DNA from: CAVQGF01 sp045807945
GTDB lineage: Bacteria; Acidobacteriota; Terriglobia; Terriglobales; Acidobacteriaceae
Reading direction: 5' to 3'
NCBI GenBank assembly: GCA_045807945.1
Contig: JBJMGI010000018.1
Coordinates: 7,261 to 71,260, forward strand
Length of the DNA stretch: 64,000 nt
Positions 25,401 through 32,840 of this stretch are shown here, one piece after another; the stretch's first letter is position 1, and the number at the start of each line of letters is the position of its first letter. The notes below the pieces were generated by a model. The model had not been told where the DNA came from. It did no database searches and saw nothing but the letters and a program-made list of their open reading frames with translations. A program made the translations under genes and the position numbers.

Positions 25401-27185
25401 TTATTTTGCTGCGTCATATCTGCGTGGACGCGGCTTGATCAGCGACGTGTCCACGGCTTCAAATTCAAACTTCGGTTCATCCGCATCCGGCGCGAAGGAA
25501 GCCTTTGTCGTCTTCAGGAAGTTGGCATCGTCGCGGTCAGGGAAGTCAGGCTTGTAGTGTGCTCCGCGCGACTCATCCCGCAGCGCTGCACCCTGCGCGA
25601 TCACGCGCGAAAGTTGCAGCATGTTGTACAGCTGGCGCGCGAAGATGACCGACGTATTGGCCCACTGGGTCTTATCGCTCAGGTTGATGTGCTGGAATCG
25701 TTCCAGCAGCTCGACGATCTTCGCGTCCGTCTCGTTTAGCGCTTTGTTGTAGCGAATGACGGTGCAGTTCTTCGTCATCAGCTCGCCCAGCTCGCGCCAT
25801 AAGCGGAACGGATTCTCGCTGCCATCGGAACTCATCATCAGCCCATTGTTCTCTTGCTGCTTCTTGCGCTCGGCATCGAAGTGGACGTTGCCATCGGTCA
25901 TCGCCTGCAAGCCTTTGGCGTAGGCAACAGCATTCGGCCCGGCCCGGAAGCCGCCGAAGATGCAGCTCACCAGCGAGTTCGCACCCAGGCGATTCGCTCC
26001 ATGGTATTGGTACTCGCACTCGCCCGCCGCGAAGATGCCCGGGATAGAAGTCATCTGGTTGAAATCGATCCACAGCCCGCCCATGGTGTAGTGCATGCCG
26101 GGAAAGATCTTCATCGGCGTCTCGCGCGGATCGTCGCCAACAAACTTCTCGTAGATCTCGAGGATGCCTTCGAGCTTGCGATCGAGCGTGGCGCGATCGA
26201 TGTGCGTTAGGTCGAGATACGCGGCTGGCTGTCCGTCAATCCCGAGGCCATGCTCGTAAACCACTTTGTGGATGGCCCGGGTCGCGACGTCGCGCGGAAC
26301 GAGATTGCCGTACTTCGGGTACCACTCTTCCAGGAAGTACCAGCGCTCGGATTCTGGAATCGCTTTCGGATCGCGTTTGTCACCTTTGTTCTTCGGCACC
26401 CAAACGCGCCCGCCTTCGCCACGCGCCGATTCGGACATAAGGCGAAGCTTGTCTTCGCCGGGGATCGACGTCGGATGCACCTGGATGAACTCGCCGTTAG
26501 CGTAATACGCGCCCTGTTGATATAAAGCCGACTGTGCCGAACCGGTGCAGACGACCGAATTTGTAGACTTGCCGAAGATCGCGCCAATGCCGCCCGTCGC
26601 CATGATGATGGCGTCAGCAGGGAAAGTGCGGACTTCCATGGTGCGCAGGTTCATCGCGCAAATTCCACGCGCTACACGGTTGCCATCCAGAACGGCGGAG
26701 AGGAACTCCCAGTGCTCGTATTTCTGCACGCGTCCTTCGGCTTCGTAACGGCGAACCTGCTCGTCCAGGGCATAGAGAAGTTGCTGACCAGTAGTTGCGC
26801 CCGCGAAAGCAGTGCGATGGTAGAGCGTGCCGCCGAAGCGGCGGAAATCTAAAAGACCTTCAGGGGTGCGGTTGAAGGTGACGCCCATGCGGTCGAGCAG
26901 GTCAATGATCCCCGGCGCGGCCTCGCACATGTCTTTGACAGGTGGTTGGTTCGATAGGAAGTCGCCACCATAAATGGTGTCGTCAAAGTGCTGCCAGGTG
27001 GTGTCGCCTTCGCCCTTCAGGTTCTTTGCTGCATTTATGCCGCCCTGCGCACATACCGAGTGCGAGCGCTTCACCGGGACGATGGAGAACAGATCGACCG
27101 TGCCGCCCTTTTCCGCGATCTTGATCACGGCCGCGAGCCCCGCGAGTCCGCCTCCGACCACGATGATCTTTGGATTCACTGCCAT
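25401..27185 (-). CDS. sdhA: Succinate dehydrogenase/fumarate reductase flavoprotein subunit
   Basis: 594 residues. The FAD-binding motif VVGGGLAGLAAVIKIAE is at the N-terminus, with HSVCAQGGINAAKN at the flavin-attachment histidine. MHYTMGGLWID and the substrate-binding HPTSIPGEDKLRLMSESARGEGG are also present. Its ATG overlaps the sdhC stop (TAATG), and sdhB starts one base after its own stop. The order C-A-B with a five-helix SdhC is that of the Bacillus-type complex. Confidence 0.96.
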   Translation of the reverse strand: MAVNPKIIVVGGGLAGLAAVIKIAEKGGTVDLFSIVPVKRSHSVCAQGGINAAKNLKGEGDTTWQHFDDTIYGGDFLSNQPPVKDMCEAAPGIIDLLDRMGVTFNRTPEGLLDFRRFGGTLYHRTAFAGATTGQQLLYALDEQVRRYEAEGRVQKYEHWEFLSAVLDGNRVARGICAMNLRTMEVRTFPADAIIMATGGIGAIFGKSTNSVVCTGSAQSALYQQGAYYANGEFIQVHPTSIPGEDKLRLMSESARGEGGRVWVPKNKGDKRDPKAIPESERWYFLEEWYPKYGNLVPRDVATRAIHKVVYEHGLGIDGQPAAYLDLTHIDRATLDRKLEGILEIYEKFVGDDPRETPMKIFPGMHYTMGGLWIDFNQMTSIPGIFAAGECEYQYHGANRLGANSLVSCIFGGFRAGPNAVAYAKGLQAMTDGNVHFDAERKKQQENNGLMMSSDGSENPFRLWRELGELMTKNCTVIRYNKALNETDAKIVELLERFQHINLSDKTQWANTSVIFARQLYNMLQLSRVIAQGAALRDESRGAHYKPDFPDRDDANFLKTTKASFAPDADEPKFEFEAVDTSLIKPRPRRYDAAK

Positions 27186-27970
27186 TACTTATGTCCTAGC
27201 GGCTCGGTCGGAGGCGCGGGCTTGGTGCGAAGTTGGTCGGCGCTTTCATCAGCCGGTACGCGGGGGTGAACAAAGAAGGAGCGCAGGCTCATCATCCCGA
27301 CGCCCGTCATTACGAAGAAGAATAGGACACAGACGAGCAGAAACTTTTGCCGCGCTCGTTCACCGACCGTTATTCCCCACTTTGCGCAGAAGAGCCAGAT
27401 TCCGTAGGCCAAGTGCCATGAAGCGGAGACTAATCCCAGAAGGTAAAACGGTCCGCCCCACCAGGTGCCAAGCAATTCAGCTTGAACTTTTCCGAACGAC
27501 GCCCCGGGATGTGCATGCAGATCGATCCCCGCAAAGCGCAGATGCCATGTATGCCAGCCGATGTACGCGAAGGCGATGATGCCGGTCCAGCGCTGCAGCG
27601 TGTAAAGCCAATTGCCGGTCCACGGATAATCGCTGACGTTGCTCTCGCCGCGCCACCAGATGACCAGTCCGTAGCCACCGTGAAAGAGGATCGGCAGCCA
27701 AATCCCGAAAGCCTCGAGGAATATGACCATCGGCAGGCTACCGAGAAATTTCACCTGATTTGCGTAAGCCTCTGGTCCGTTGATCGCCGTGGCGTTGGAA
27801 ACCAGAATGTGCTCGATCAAGAAGGCGCCGACCGGGATGATGCCGGTGAGCGAATGCAGGCGGCGAAGCAGGAAAGAATGCCCCTGGCCAGCCCTGAGAG
27901 GGGGAACTCCGCCCGGAATAGCCCCCGCCGCGGTGGATTTCGAGGCGGTGGTGGCGGGCGTTGTTGCCAT
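27185..27970 (-). CDS. sdhC: Succinate dehydrogenase cytochrome b subunit (Bacillus type)
   Basis: 261 residues from ATG 27970; ATG 28021 would add 17. Five hydrophobic helices with conserved histidines (HSLTGIIPVGAFLIEHI, FHGGYGL, GWHTWHL, SWHLAYGIW) that can ligate two hemes. A single membrane subunit replaces SdhC plus SdhD, as in type B complexes that reduce menaquinone. The N-terminal 25 residues are Ala/Thr-rich and cytoplasmic. First gene of the minus-strand run that continues through sdhA, sdhB, dipeptidase and cyclophilins. Confidence 0.92.
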   Translation of the reverse strand: MATTPATTASKSTAAGAIPGGVPPLRAGQGHSFLLRRLHSLTGIIPVGAFLIEHILVSNATAINGPEAYANQVKFLGSLPMVIFLEAFGIWLPILFHGGYGLVIWWRGESNVSDYPWTGNWLYTLQRWTGIIAFAYIGWHTWHLRFAGIDLHAHPGASFGKVQAELLGTWWGGPFYLLGLVSASWHLAYGIWLFCAKWGITVGERARQKFLLVCVLFFFVMTGVGMMSLRSFFVHPRVPADESADQLRTKPAPPTEPLGHK

Positions 27971-28073
27971 CGAATGATTGCTCTCTCTAGCGCGAACAAA
28001 CTCAGAGAGCGAACTTTTCATTATCGAGTCGCGCGAATGTTTAAGTCAAGGGATTGGCCCGCGAGAATCGCGC

Positions 28074-28101
28074 TTGTACCCGCGACAAAGCTCGATATAA
28101 T
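28074..28101 (+). promoter_or_regulatory. Predicted sigma-70 promoter for the GAF protein gene
   Basis: TTGTAC (28074-28079) and a perfect TATAAT (28096-28101) are 16 bases apart. Transcription would start near 28108, about 22 bases before the ATG. Confidence 0.6.
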
Positions 28102-28129
28102 GTCCCGCGTTCCTCCACAGGAGAGCCCG

Positions 28130-28660
28130 ATGGCCACCCCGGCAGCAGCGTTCGCGCAGATCGCGACGGATTGTGAAGCAGAAGGACTAACGCCGAAGAA
28201 CGGCGACAAAATCGGGCACGAGATCGCCAAGGCGTTCAACGTGCAGAACGACGAAGTCGGCATCATGCGGGTCGAGAAGCAGCACCTCGTGTTCGTTTAT
28301 CCAGCGAAGCTCCATAATCTCGGATCGATCCCGCTGAACACCACTACTTCCGTCGCAGCGCGCTCTGCCCAGACGAAGCGTGCCGAAATCCTGAACAATT
28401 TTGCTCAAGCCAAGCACACCAGCATCTTTGAATCTGTCGATCTCGGCGCAAAGCCAAAATCGATCGGAGAGAAAACTGAGCCGCACTTCATCCAGAAATT
28501 GATGTGCGTCCCTGTCGTTGGCCCAGCGGGGACGGTCGGCGTGATCGAAGTCTGCCGTAAGGGGACCTCAGCGCCGGCAGCGGGCGCAGATTTTATGCCC
28601 GTAGATATGCAGAAGTTAGTGATGATCGCCGGCTCGCTGCTGAAGTGTTTTGCAAAATAG
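28130..28660 (+). CDS. Stand-alone GAF-domain protein
   Basis: 176 residues from ATG 28130 (GGAG about eight bases upstream); a longer frame upstream covers sdhC antisense and is rejected. One domain with a GAF pattern: a central beta sheet ending CVPVVGPAGTVGVIEVCRKG and a C-terminal helix (DMQKLVMIAGSLLKC). No output domain is attached, so it may bind a small molecule and act on a partner. It has its own promoter and terminator. Similar small GAF proteins are common in acidobacteria, but no ligand is known. Confidence 0.8.
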   Translation: MATPAAAFAQIATDCEAEGLTPKNGDKIGHEIAKAFNVQNDEVGIMRVEKQHLVFVYPAKLHNLGSIPLNTTTSVAARSAQTKRAEILNNFAQAKHTSIFESVDLGAKPKSIGEKTEPHFIQKLMCVPVVGPAGTVGVIEVCRKGTSAPAAGADFMPVDMQKLVMIAGSLLKCFAK

Positions 28661-28680
28661 CTGCGAAGAAGATTAAGAAG

Positions 28681-28706
28681 ACCCGCGAGAACTTCGCGGG
28701 TTTTCT
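28681..28706 (+). terminator. Hairpin terminator after the GAF gene
   Basis: 8-bp stem ACCCGCGA/TCGCGGGT with a 5-base loop and a TTTTCTCTT tail, 20 bases after the stop codon. It also separates the convergent phosphate transporter gene. Confidence 0.8.
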
Positions 28707-28712
28707 CTTGGC

Positions 28713-29786
28713 TTACGCGCCAGGATGGAAGAAGCGGATGATCCAGAATGTCACCGCGGCCACCAGCGCTGAAGCTGGAATAGTAAGGATCCAAGCCCAC
28801 ACGATTCGGCCTGCTACACCCCACCGGACTGCGGAAATGCGGTGAGTAGACCCGACGCCAACAATCGCGCCCGTGATGGTGTGCGTCGTGCTTACTGGAA
28901 TTCCCATGCTTGAGGCCATAAACAAGGTGATCGCCCCGGCGGTTTCGGCGCAAAATCCACCTACAGGTTTAAGTTTCGTGATTTTTGAACCCATCGTGTG
29001 AACGATCCGCCAGCCGCCGGAGTAAGTTCCCAACGCAATGGCGCCATTTGCCCCCAGGATGATGTACCACTTGTAAGGCCCCCACCCGTGCGCGAACTGT
29101 TCCGGCGAAAGCAAACCGCCCGCGAGTAATGCTCCGGCGATGATGCCCATGGTTTTCTGCGCGTCGTTGCCACCGTGTCCTAGGCTGTATGCCGCGGCGG
29201 AGAGCAGTTGCAATTTGCGGAACCATTTGTCTACGGAACGCGGGGCGCGCTTCTGCAACATCCACGACATCGCAACCATCAGCGCCAATCCCAGAACCAT
29301 TCCCATCAGCGGCGCAAGGACGATGAAGATAAGCGTGAGCATCCACTTTTCTCCCAGCCCCGGAATCACGCCGAGTACGGGAAGCGTGAGCTTGGGCTGG
29401 CGAACCAGAACGCCGAAGCCGGCGCGCGCGATGCCGGCGCCTGCGAGTCCGCCCATCAATGCATGCGAGGACGAGCTGGGCAAGCCGAGCCACCAGGTCA
29501 CAAGATTCCAGGTAATGGCTCCGATCAGAGCGGCGAGGATGACGAAGGCGGTGGCTTGTTTGGGATCGATAATGCCACTGGCGATCGCCTTTGCGACGGC
29601 GGTCCCAAAGACAAATGCAGCAACAAAGTTGAAGAACGCCGCCCAGATGACCGCAAGCTTGGGCGATAGAACGCGCGTGGAAACTACGGTCGCGATGCTG
29701 TTGGCAGCATCATGAAAGCCGTTGATGAAGTCGAACACCAACGCGATCGCAATGGTGATCAGCACCAATGTCATGGAGGCGTTCAC
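28713..29786 (-). CDS. Inorganic phosphate transporter, PiT family
   Basis: 357 residues with about ten membrane segments. Both PiT signatures are visible: NGFHDAANSIATVVSTRVL near the N-terminus and HGGNDAQKTMGIIAG in the second half, plus GIPVSTTHTITGAIVGVG near the end. Low-affinity phosphate (metal-phosphate) symport driven by protons or sodium. It is preceded by a DUF47 (PhoU-like) gene 42 bases upstream, the standard partner of PiT transporters. Confidence 0.94.
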   Translation of the reverse strand: MNASMTLVLITIAIALVFDFINGFHDAANSIATVVSTRVLSPKLAVIWAAFFNFVAAFVFGTAVAKAIASGIIDPKQATAFVILAALIGAITWNLVTWWLGLPSSSSHALMGGLAGAGIARAGFGVLVRQPKLTLPVLGVIPGLGEKWMLTLIFIVLAPLMGMVLGLALMVAMSWMLQKRAPRSVDKWFRKLQLLSAAAYSLGHGGNDAQKTMGIIAGALLAGGLLSPEQFAHGWGPYKWYIILGANGAIALGTYSGGWRIVHTMGSKITKLKPVGGFCAETAGAITLFMASSMGIPVSTTHTITGAIVGVGSTHRISAVRWGVAGRIVWAWILTIPASALVAAVTFWIIRFFHPGA

Positions 29787-29828
29787 AAGTTTGCTCCCTG
29801 GACGCGCTGGCTGGGTTCCATGGCTGGG

Positions 29829-30443
29829 TTAGGCGCTCTTTAGAAGCACGGTTTCGAGGACGTTGGCGGCGTCTTCCGCTTTGTCCGTCGCCGTTTCGAG
29901 CACTTCGTACAGCTCTTTTAACTTGATGAGGTTGATTGGGTCTTTCTCTTCTTCGAAGAGTTTCGCGATCGCCTCCCGAGCGATTTTGTCGGCAACGTTC
30001 TCCAGGCGGTTGACCTCGACGCAATGAGTCATAATGTCGCCGCTTTTCTCGAGAAGCTGCACACCTTTCGTGAGCGCATTCCCTTGCTGCACGATCAGCG
30101 CAGCAAGATCCGCAGCCGCCTTTGGTGGGTGCGCGATCTTGTACACGACGAGCCGTTCGGCGGCGGCGTAAACGAAATCGAGCACGTCATCGAGGGAACT
30201 GGCCAGGCGATGAATATCTTCGCGATCGAAGGGAGTAATGAAGGTCTGGTTGAGCTTGGTGAGGATGGCATGCGTCATGTCATCGCCTTTGTGCTCAAAG
30301 TCGTGGAGCTGGTGAACACGGGCTTCCACGTCCTTGTTCTCGCGGAGCGTGGTCTCCAGTAGCTTGGCGCCTTCTACGATGTTGCCGCACATCTCAGCGA
30401 ACATGTCGAAGAATTTCTGTTCTCTGGGGATCAGGCGAACCAT
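29829..30443 (-). CDS. DUF47 / PhoU-like phosphate transport regulator
   Basis: 204 residues, all helical, with repeated PhoU-type motifs EHKGDDMTHAI and EVNRLENVADKIARE that bind metal in relatives. Family members (TIGR00153/DUF47) are encoded directly before PiT genes and are thought to control their activity. Position, orientation and 42-base spacing fit that arrangement. Confidence 0.92.
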   Translation of the reverse strand: MVRLIPREQKFFDMFAEMCGNIVEGAKLLETTLRENKDVEARVHQLHDFEHKGDDMTHAILTKLNQTFITPFDREDIHRLASSLDDVLDFVYAAAERLVVYKIAHPPKAAADLAALIVQQGNALTKGVQLLEKSGDIMTHCVEVNRLENVADKIAREAIAKLFEEEKDPINLIKLKELYEVLETATDKAEDAANVLETVLLKSA

Positions 30444-30516
30444 GCACAGCTCCTAGCTTCGCCCGCGGGCGATTTTGAACCGTCCAATATCTCACACGCG
30501 GTCGGCAGGCGGCTAG

Positions 30517-31149
30517 TCATTGCCCGCCAGACCACTGTAGCTGCAGCTTCTGCCACTGCGCCTTCGCGCCACGGAACAGCGTGCGCAGCGATTTCGAGAT
30601 CATCCGCACAATGATGACCAACAGCACCAGCAAGATGGCCACGACCACAGCAGCGATATAAGGATGCCGCGTCGCCAACCATACCAACGCAACGCTGAGC
30701 ACGTCTTCCCCAAGACTTAACCCAATGTTCGACATCGGCTCCGGCGATGGCGTGACCGCTGCCCGGATCGCCGTCTTTCCACCATGCGCCGCAAAGGCGA
30801 TTGCGGAAGCAACAAGGGCGCTTGCTATCTGGGCGCCAGGCGAAAGCTGTGCGGTGGCACCATAAGCAAGCAATCCGGCGACGGGCACGCGAACGAAAGT
30901 TTGCAGAGCGTTCCAGATCAGGTCGAAGCCGGGGATCTTGTCGGCAAAAAACTCGATGATGAATAATGCGACCGCTGCGGCGATCGTCGGCCAAGCTTGC
31001 AGAAGATGAAGCGAAGGCGGCAGGTTGAAGAGTTCAGCCCTCGCGAGCAGCCCCAGCACAGCCACCGTCGCGTAGACATTGAGCCCGGCGGCGAAGCTTG
31101 CGCCCACCACGATCGCCAACATCTCCTGCGGGGTGAAGGGAAGGGGCAT
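30517..31149 (-). CDS. DUF4126 membrane protein
   Basis: 210 residues with about five hydrophobic segments. The N-terminal GASFAAGLNVYATVAVLGLLAR and the conserved AAHGGKTAIRA segment mark DUF4126, a bacterial membrane family without a known function. It lies 73 bases upstream of the DUF47-PiT pair on the same strand, so a link with phosphate transport is possible but not shown. The basic C-terminal tail would be cytoplasmic. Confidence 0.8.
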   Translation of the reverse strand: MPLPFTPQEMLAIVVGASFAAGLNVYATVAVLGLLARAELFNLPPSLHLLQAWPTIAAAVALFIIEFFADKIPGFDLIWNALQTFVRVPVAGLLAYGATAQLSPGAQIASALVASAIAFAAHGGKTAIRAAVTPSPEPMSNIGLSLGEDVLSVALVWLATRHPYIAAVVVAILLVLLVIIVRMISKSLRTLFRGAKAQWQKLQLQWSGGQ

Positions 31150-31214
31150 GGAATCAGGCTCTCCCAGCCGATTGTATTTGGATGCTTAATCTAAAAGACG
31201 AAAGCCGAAAAGAA

Positions 31215-31242
31215 AAAAGGCCGCCTAAGCCGGCGGCCTTTT
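31215..31242 (-). terminator. Hairpin terminator after the 75-residue protein gene
   Basis: 11-bp stem AAAAGGCCGCC/GGCGGCCTTTT with a 6-base loop. On the minus strand it is followed by a T-rich run (TTTTTTCTTTTC), 15 bases after the stop codon. Confidence 0.82.
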
Positions 31243-31257
31243 CACACGCGTCCCGCT

Positions 31258-31485
31258 TTACAGCGTGGACTCGATCTCGAATCCCCAAGCCTGCAGCAAG
31301 GGCTCAGGAATGTATTTCGAATTCTTGTTGCGACGCGCCCACTCGCGCAAACGTGTGGAGCGCTGGTACTGCTCGGGCTCGAGCTTGAACTCCTTCACTG
31401 CCTGCTCAAAGGAGGTCACAATGGGAATCACCGGGCCGATCGGCTCGGGCTTTCCCCAGTTCGGATTTCCGCGACGCTTTGCCAT
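31258..31485 (-). CDS. Small basic hypothetical protein (75 aa)
   Basis: Not assigned to a named family. Features: basic N-terminus MAKRRGNPNWGKPEP, a predicted helix (FEQAVKEFKLEPEQ), then a second helix rich in Arg/Asn (RSTRLREWARRNKN) ending YIPEPLLQAWGFEIESTL. The good start context (preceded by AGGACAGGAACTCACCC, read on the minus strand), a terminator right after it and an ordered amino-acid composition support a real gene. DNA or RNA binding is a guess from charge only. Confidence 0.65.
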   Translation of the reverse strand: MAKRRGNPNWGKPEPIGPVIPIVTSFEQAVKEFKLEPEQYQRSTRLREWARRNKNSKYIPEPLLQAWGFEIESTL

Positions 31486-31893
31486 GATGGGTGAGTTCCT
31501 GTCCTTTAAATGAATGATTGCCTTAAGTCTTTGATTCGAAAACCGCCACCAGGATTCAAGTGGATGTACCTGAATCCCGATAGATCGTTCACCTTACGGC
31601 TGTACTGCTGATCGAGGGGCCGATTTAGTGCTTGGTGCGGGGCTCTCTTGCAGAAGTCCTGGGGCCGTCAGAAAACGTAATAGTATATGCGCTTTAGTAA
31701 CCACAGGCAAGATAAATAGTAAGTACCTGGCGCTAAGATCTTCTGGCCAGAAAATCTGATAAGCATTGTATTATCAAGATGTTATCTGACAAACCATCAA
31801 CTGATACTTGCTTATTTGTAAGCTGGAGCCTTGGCTGCTTCTCTTCAGGAGATGTGCTTAAGGCCACATCGAAGAGGCGATCAGCGGTTGGGA
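31486..31893. other. Intergenic region of about 400 bases, no gene seen
   Basis: Less GC-rich than its surroundings, especially 31680-31850. No frame with coding character, no clear hairpin terminator and no repeats found by eye. It would hold the promoter of the 75-residue protein gene near its left end. A small RNA cannot be excluded. Confidence 0.5.
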
Positions 31894-31982
31894 TGGTGCC
31901 CGGGGCCGGAATTGAACCGGCACGCCCCTTTGGGGGCCCGGGATTTTAAGTCCCGTGCGTCTGCCAATTTCGCCACCCGGGC
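31894..31982 (-). tRNA. tRNA-Leu (anticodon TAA)
   Basis: Class II tRNA on the minus strand: acceptor GCCCGGG/CCCGGGC, anticodon loop CTTAAAA between GGGA and TCCC, long variable arm, GTTCAATTC in the T arm, and an encoded CCA (31894-31896). It reads UUA and UUG. Confidence 0.95.
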
Positions 31983-32089
31983 AGGCTCATTGCATTGACC
32001 TTACCACACGCTAATCGGTGCCAACGTGCTGAACGGTTGGTCGCCGGAATTGTGGAACTCGGACTTCGTTTCGGCGTACAGTGTGCTTC

Positions 32090-32569
32090 ATGCAAACGCT
32101 AAACGTCGGTGCAGGTTGCACGGATATCGAGTACAAGGCCGCTGAAGAAGATCGGCGCAAAGATCTACAAGCCGAAAGCCGAAGCGATGCGAACTACTTC
32201 TTTTGGGCGGCAGGTTTGGCTGCACTTGGAACAGGGCTTCTGCCAATACGGCTGAACATTCTTGTCAGTATCGGGATGATCGACCATTTAGCCTTTTACG
32301 GCAGGTCATTGGACGCGGCTAATACCCTCGTTCTTTATGCCGTATCCGCCATGTGGGTTTCCGCGCTCATCCTCTTGGGATTTGCCGCGCGGAAGGGGAA
32401 GAGGTGGGCGTTCATAGTTGGGATCGTGCTGTATGGAGCGGACATGATCTTGTTGATCGGAACCCTTTCTTTGTGGGCGTTCAGTATCCATTCGTTCTTC
32501 GTCTTCAAATGGTTCCAGGGACAAAGGCTGCTGAGCGACGTGAAAGAAGCGAAAGCTGCGGTAGCCTAG
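32090..32569 (+). CDS. Uncharacterised membrane protein
   Basis: 159 residues from ATG 32090 (GTG 32081 would add three). The first 35 residues are charged and helical, then about four hydrophobic segments follow (FFWAAGLAALGTGLLP, AANTLVLYAVSAMWVSALILLG, RWAFIVGIVLYGADMILLIG, LWAFSIHSFFVFKWF). No family recognised and no catalytic motif seen. It stands alone, downstream of the divergent tRNA-Leu gene. Confidence 0.65.
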   Translation: MQTLNVGAGCTDIEYKAAEEDRRKDLQAESRSDANYFFWAAGLAALGTGLLPIRLNILVSIGMIDHLAFYGRSLDAANTLVLYAVSAMWVSALILLGFAARKGKRWAFIVGIVLYGADMILLIGTLSLWAFSIHSFFVFKWFQGQRLLSDVKEAKAAVA

Positions 32570-32778
32570 AATAACTTGTGCCATCAGCTCTCTTACTCGA
32601 TGTCGATGCAAGTCCGCGAGTGCTGACGATCGGCGCATGAATCCTAGCGAAATCATCTCCGAAAAATAAACGCACTTCTTACCCAAGAGTTCAACACACA
32701 AACCCCTTCATTTTTTCCTTCGTCATACATTTCCAACTAAGCGGTATAAAACCCGACGAAATAGGGTAAACCCGGCAG

Positions 32779-32806
32779 TTGCATTTTGACTTGCAGGGTG
32801 TATATT
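32779..32806 (+). promoter_or_regulatory. Predicted promoter of the six-gene envelope operon
   Basis: TTGCAT (32779-32784) and TATATT (32801-32806) are 16 bases apart, 34 bases before the first ATG of the operon. It is the only good promoter seen between 32570 and 32841, and no other is needed because the later genes overlap or touch. Confidence 0.5.
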
Positions 32807-32840
32807 CCGACTCGCCGCTCCCGTCAAAAAGCAACATTTC

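Noticed and set aside
30459..30472. Perfect 14-base palindrome TCGCCCGCGGGCGA between the DUF4126 and DUF47 genes
   Set aside because: No loop and no T tail in the direction of transcription, so not a terminator; a single chance GC palindrome is the simplest reading.
32786..32806. TTGACT at 32786 as -35 of the operon promoter
   Set aside because: Only nine bases from TATATT, too close; TTGCAT at 32779 has proper spacing.
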